Shown in pieces: positions 58,816-64,000 of a DNA stretch of 64,000 nucleotides (positions within the stretch are counted from its first letter, which is position 1; the number at the start of each line of letters is the position of its first letter). The DNA comes from Balaenoptera acutorostrata (Eukaryota; Chordata; Mammalia; Artiodactyla; Balaenopteridae): the NCBI RefSeq assembly GCF_949987535.1, contig NC_080065.1, positions 41,517,239 through 41,581,238 of the forward strand, in the 5' to 3' direction. Under the pieces are notes generated by a model that saw only the letters and a program-made list of their open reading frames with translations, did not search any database and had not been told where the DNA came from. The position numbers and the translations under genes are program-made.

Positions 58816-60424
58816 ATACACGGCATGATAGTTGTAGCTTTTAAAATATATGTTGATGAAAATATATTACAATCACAAATAAATAGAACTTAACATCATT
58901 TTGTAATTTATATAGGTGAATTCAGGTATTTTCAAGAGTCCTACCGTGTTCACAGTGGACATAAGGTTAATTTTTCTGAAAATTGTGGCAACATGTTTCC
59001 TTTCTGTGTTCTTTTCTTTCCACCATATTTAGAAATTTTAAGTTACACGAGAAAATATATATGAGAATATGTGGTAGTATCTTAGTTTTACTCCCCTGAA
59101 AGTAAACCCTGAAAAAGGAATTCAAGTGTAAACAGTTTAGATAGGAGATGATCTCAGGAAACACTGGTAGCAGAGTGAGAAAGTGAAACAGGGAATGGAG
59201 ACAAATTTAATAGCATAAAAATGTGATAACAACACAGTAACAAGGGTGTGTTATTAAGCAAGTTACTACTTTGGGCTTTGGGACCCATTGTAGAACATGC
59301 ACCTCAGCCTTATCCCAACTGAGGGGCAAGGGAGCTGGGGTATTTAAATACTGTCTCCTATCAGTTGTGGTTGAAAGATGTTCCCAAGGGATGTAAATTT
59401 ACCAGGACTTCCAGCCAGCTACCATGCACCAGCATAGCAGCCTCCAACTGCCAGAGAAAACCCACAAAGAAATGTACGTGCTGTTCTTGGAAGTCTACTG
59501 GCGTGTACTACAAGGCTAAGAACCTGGGGGACATGGCAAGGCACAGAGTTTGCTTACAGTAGGCTTCATAAATATTTCTCAGTACACTATGCTATATTTT
59601 GATGATTCCAAAGACTGAGGGGGTCTATAATCTTGTTTTAATCATGATATTCCTGAATTGTATTAAAAATTCTTGGTGGTCCATTTTAAAATATAACAAT
59701 AAAGAACATGACAGGAATGGACAGGTGTAGATGATAGCAAGTGGCATTGCTAAACCTATGCAGAAGCAGGTAGCCTTTAAAAATACTTGGGGAAAGGAAT
59801 TAGCACAGTATTTGAAGGCTTAATCTAAAATGATTATAAAAATGCTTCCAGACGTGTGAATACAATTTGAAAAATAATTTGGCAAACAGTAGACCATTTC
59901 TTTTCTGTTCTTTTTTACCTCACATGTTGAAGTTGACCAAATTTGCTCTCCAAGTGGAAGCAAACAGAGAAAGATAAATAAGCATATGGGTCCTAAGGAG
60001 ATAAAAAAAAGCTGAAATGGAAGAACATCAAAATATAGATATTGGTCATCTTGTGGTGTTTTCACAAAAATCTGATAGACTTTGGAATTATTGTATTGGA
60101 GTTACTCTTAGACATTTTACATGATACCATTACACTTCCACCCTAAAAATAAACTACCAAAAGAGACTGTGTATGAATGAATATTATATTGTATAGTGAA
60201 ATAAAATATTGAATTTATCTTGTGATTTTAAATAAAATACAATATTTTATATATATTTGTTAGTCTCACAATATCTCTAGATAATAAATACTGTTACTTA
60301 TCTGAAAAAAAGATTTGGAAACAATGCCACACAGTAAAAAAACCTTTCTGATTATTAAAGAGAATACGATAGTATCCAAATTTACAAGGGTATATCTATA
60401 ATGAAAATAATTACTGTAAACAAT
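58816..60424. other. Unassigned interval, part possibly an old repeat
   Basis: No gene recognised. 59085-59580 has a repeat-like feel (GATGATCTCAGGAAACACTG, GGACCCATTGTAGAACATGC, CTGAGGGGCAAGGGAGCTGG), compatible with an old LTR or other mammalian repeat, but I cannot place it. Confidence 0.35.
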
Positions 60425-60540
60425 ACTTTCAGTTGTCATAGTGCTCTCATATTCATTGTTTCAACTAATCCTCAAAACATTCCATTTTAAAGGTAGGAAA
60501 CTAAGTCTGACACTAGACGTCTAATTATGATGTCTCCCAT
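60425..60540 (-). mobile_element. MIR SINE, antisense, weak
   Basis: 'ATTGTTTCAACTAATCCTCA', AAAGGTAGGAAACTAAGTCT: the antisense MIR core, strongly diverged. Confidence 0.45.
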
Positions 60541-60589
60541 CTTCAAAAAATAAAAATAAAAGCCATTGGATTGGACCTACCTCAGTTTC

Positions 60590-60965
60590 CCCCCAATAAA
60601 TCCACCAATCTTGTCTCCTTTTCCATTCATCTTCTCCTCCTTTAAAGTAGAATAAAGGAACTGACCCTCTTCCTGTTGAAGACCAGTCCTTTCACTGGCA
60701 CTCTGAATCAACTTGTCTTTTGCCTTCTTAGGAAACTGACACTACCAACTATCCTTCTTGCCTCAGCCATATCCGCTTTTAAATATCTTCATGTCTTTTC
60801 CATATTTAAAACCAGGCAAAACAAAGGCAAACAAAACAAAAAACCTCGCCCCTAAATCCCTCTCTATCTACCCTTTCACAGCCAAGCTCTTCTAATAAGT
60901 TGTCCATATTCGCTTTCGTTTCCTTCACACCCATTCACTCCTCACTCCCCATTCCCTCCCTCATT
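60590..60965 (+). mobile_element. L2/CR1-clade LINE fragment, sense
   Basis: 'CTCTTCTAATAAGTTGTCCA', TATTCGCTTTCGTTTCCTTC and CACCCATTCACTCC match a recurrent LINE block; the segment at 28285-28930 carries other parts of related LINE sequence in the opposite orientation. Confidence 0.45.
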
Positions 60966-61319
60966 ACATGATTAACCTGACAGGTTTTTTTCAACTTCAT
61001 CGTACTTAATCTCCTTGTAACTTTTGTACTTGTTGAGCACTTCTTCCTTCCCTTGGCTTCATTAGTACTATTCGTTCCCAGTCTTCTTCTCATATTCTGC
61101 CTGCAACTACTCAATTTCTTTGTCAAGTTTATCCTCCTTTACCCACACATGAAGTACTTCAAGGGTAGTACTTTCTTTCTCCTCTATTTTATCAAAGCGG
61201 AGAAGATTGTGTCTGGGGAACTTGTAACTAAAGATAGATGTTTAAGTAATTCAGACAATAGTGACTCTTCAGTTGTGAAGACATTAATTATATGAGACAG
61301 TCTATGGACTTCCAGTTTT

Positions 61320-61340
61320 TTTTTTTTTTTAAGGATTTTC

Positions 61341-61371
<31 letters not shown>

Positions 61372-61662
61372 TTTTTGGCTGTGTTGGGTCTTCGGTTCGT
61401 GCGAGGGCTTTCTCCAGTTGCGGCAAGCGGGGGCCACTCTTCATCGCGGTGCGGGGACCGCTCTTCATCGCGGTGCGCGGGCCTTTCTCTATCGCGGCCC
61501 CTCCCGTCGCGGGGCACAGGCTCCAGACGCGCAGGCTCAGCAACTGTGGCTCACGGGCCCAGCTGCTCCGTGGCATGTGGGATCTTCCCAGACCAGGGCT
61601 CGAACCCGTGTCCCCTGCATTAGCAGGCAGATTCTCAACCACTGCGCCACCAGGGAAGCCCC
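61320..61662 (-). mobile_element. Cetacean CHR-type SINE, antisense, perfect 15-bp TSD, internal duplication
   Basis: Antisense SINE from a poly-T/(TTTA)n tail to CACCAGGGAAGCCCC. Target duplication TGGACTTCCAGTTTT at 61305-61319 and 61663-61677. It contains a 24-bp tandem duplication: CTCTTCATCGCGGTGCG at 61437-61453 and again at 61461-61477. Confidence 0.97.
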
Positions 61663-61677
61663 TGGACTTCCAGTTTT

Positions 61678-63304
61678 GTAGACAACACATTAGAAGAAAT
61701 TGAAAAACTGACTGCCATCTGTTTTTATTTTTCTTTTTTTTTTTTTAACTGTAAACCATTCTAGAAACATTAGTAGCTACATTTAGAAAAAACCTTATAT
61801 TTAAGAAAGCTCTAGTTCATGGGAAGAGATATTACCTTTCTCTCTTTCTTTCTGGGACTGGCCATATTAGACACAGTCTGACATCTTACATTTCCCCAAA
61901 TGGACTACTTTTACAATGAAATGCTGCTGCAGTGACACGATCCAGCTGCACTCCTCACCATGTGTAAAGGAACAATCTTAGTCTCACTTTACTTCATTGC
62001 TGACTACTCTGGAGATGCTCCTCGACAGATCAAATCCCAGTTATTCTTTATCCTTGCCCTTGAATTCCAAAATGTAAATCAAATTCATGTATATTACCTG
62101 TCTCACCTAAGGCTGCTTTGCAAGCACAGCATGGATTGCTTGTAAGTACAGAGTACAGGTACAAACACAACTGAAATCAGTATCAGTTATTTTTCTGAGG
62201 ATATTAAGAACACTGAACAGGTGAATTGCTGCTGTGAGTATTTTTCTATGCTAGAATATATGCAGATATCACTGCTATCTTTCTTTTGTTTTATTCCTTA
62301 CCAAATAGGCTTGAAATGCAGGTTATTGTCGTAGGATACTGGTTCATTTTTATGAGAGTTTCACCATAATATTAGATATTTACAGAACTTGAGGAATAGT
62401 GATATATTAAGACATTTCCTCACAAGTATTGGCTGGTGCTAAACTTGACAATAAACTAGTATGCTAATAAAATGCATGATCTGAAGAGTTTGCTGAACTT
62501 TAACAAAATATTTATGAAGAATAATACACAGAGATACATACTTTATGCTGCTTGTTTTACACAGATATAATGGACTAGGAAAATATTTAACAAATATTAA
62601 TATTTATAATATTTATAATAAGGCTAGAAGTGAAAAATTTTAGCATGCCAAACTTCCACAAAGGCTTTTGTAATACTTACTGAGAAAGGATGATGATAAA
62701 CTTTCACAAATGTAATCACTTAATGTGATCCCTTAAACTAGACATTCTTGATCTATTCTACTAAATTTTGCTGACAGTATTATTTCTTATTATTATGGTT
62801 ATTTTGTTTGCACATTATCAGTAAAGTGTAGAATCAGCTAAAAATGTTAACTATGATTTTTTTCAAGACTGTAGACCTTAGATTTATGAGTCTCATTAAT
62901 CTCAATGTCAGCAATCCATAACATTCTAGATTTTTTGTCTAAGTTTTCTAGTTAAATGTTTATTTATATATCCTGTGCTGCTACACAGTCTTAATAATTA
63001 AAATTTTAACTGCCCTGAATAATGGTATTCTGAATAATAATATTAGAAATATTATTAAATATTCTAATTAAATTCCAATAAATATTCTAATAAAATTAGA
63101 AATGTAACTGCCCTGAATAATGTTATTCCGCACTGAGTTACCTTAATTTGACTATGCCATCACCCAACTGCTAGTTACATAGTTTGTTTCAATTTATTTA
63201 TTTGTTTGTTTTTCTGTATTTGGAAACACTAAAATGATTAATTTCCAGCAAATAATTGTTTACAAGATTTGCAAATAACTGTTTCAAAGATTTATTTGAA
63301 TTTA
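61678..63304. other. Unassigned non-coding interval
   Basis: AT-rich, no gene or repeat family recognised. Short imperfect repeats of TATTCTAAT/AATTAAA type lie near 63045-63110. Confidence 0.4.
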
Positions 63305-64000
63305 AAGTACATTTTTTAGAAAAATCAACTTTGAGATATAATTTATATATAATAAAATGCACATTTTTTTTTTAAATTTTATTTATTTATTTATTTATTT
63401 ATGGCTGTGTTGGGTCTTCGTTTCTGTGCGAGGGCTTTCTCTAGTTGCGGCGAGCGGGGGCCACTCTTCATCGCGGTGCGCGGGCCTCTCACTATCGCGG
63501 CCTCTCTTGTTGCGGAGCACAGGCTCCAGACGCGCAGGCTCAGCAATTGTGGCTCACGGGTCTAGTCGCTCCGCGGCATGTGGGATCTTCCCAGACCAGG
63601 GCTCGAACCCGTGTCCCCTGCATTGGCAGGCAGATTCTCAACCACTGCGCCACCAGGGAAGCCCAAAATGCACGTTTTAATTATAAAGACCAATGTGTTT
63701 TGACAAATGTACACTTTTATATAACCACCAATACAGATACAGAAAATTTTCATCAGCTCAGAGACTTTCTTTGAGCTCCTTTGCAGCCAATCCCACCCTC
63801 CCCCCAACTTCCCATCCCAAGGCCACTTACCAGCTTTCTATCATCGTATATTAGTTTGGCCTGTCCTAGAACGAAGTATAAATTAATCATACAGTAGTTA
63901 TTCTCGTGTCTGGCTCTTTTGGTTCAGTATAATATTTTTGAGATTTATCCATGTTGTCACCTGTCTTGGTAGTTTGTTCCTCTTTATTGGTAGGTAGTAT
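63305..64000 (-). mobile_element. L1M 3' UTR, antisense, split by a SINE and cut by the window edge
   Basis: TTGAGATATAATTTATATAT and ATAAAATGCAC on the left of the SINE; TAAAGACCAATGTGTTTTGA, 'AATACAGATACAGAAAATTT', GAGATTTATCCATGTTGTCA on the right. Same element type as 44030-44915. Confidence 0.8.
63363..63664 (-). mobile_element. Cetacean CHR-type SINE, antisense, inside L1M
   Basis: Poly-T/(TTTA)n tail to CACCAGGGAAGCCC. Target duplication AAAATGCAC at 63354-63362 and 63665-63673, possibly extending through A/G-TTT with one mismatch. Insertion splits the L1M cleanly, so it is younger than that element. Confidence 0.95.

Overview
The window reads as mammalian nuclear DNA, most likely from a cetacean. 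The main evidence is ten close copies of a roughly 300-bp tRNA-Glu-derived SINE of the CHR group (Cetacea/Hippopotamus/Ruminantia), in the form abundant in whales and dolphins. An artiodactyl-type L1 and the usual old mammalian repeats (MIR, L2, MaLR/ERVL LTRs, hAT-Charlie) are also present. The species call is inference from repeat type; no alignment was run.

Layout. Positions 1-520 are a CpG island holding the only candidate host coding exon. It is a minus-strand first exon that begins at 161, encodes a signal-peptide-like start, and leaves the window on the left. From about 0.6 kb to the right edge I see no host exon; the rest is non-coding, AT-rich and densely filled with transposable elements. 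0.6-10 kb: old LTR-like, L2, L1M, MIR and MLT1 fragments. 10-20 kb: an L1ME/HAL1-like stretch and five young SINEs, two of them in inverted orientation 240 bp apart. 20-41 kb: ERVL-like LTRs, L1/HAL1, MIR, L2, two (TA)n tracts and long unassigned intervals. 41.8-43.9 kb: a young 5'-truncated L1 with a perfect 19-bp target duplication. 44-50 kb: L1, L2 and MIR fragments and two more SINEs. 50-53 kb: a poly(T)-headed 3'-UTR-like retrocopy, a complete hAT element with a perfect 8-bp duplication, and a broken minus-strand retrocopy of MAL2. 53-64 kb: antisense L1, small local repeats, L2, and four SINEs.

There is no operon, CRISPR array, phage or multi-gene system. The nearly continuous reading frames of 60-130 codons across the window come from SINEs, L1 or chance. 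The sequence is best read as the upstream flank (or a very long intron) next to a gene whose promoter lies at the left edge. The most informative items are that candidate exon, the MAL2 retrocopy with an insert at a probable exon junction, and the detailed insertion structures of the retroelements.
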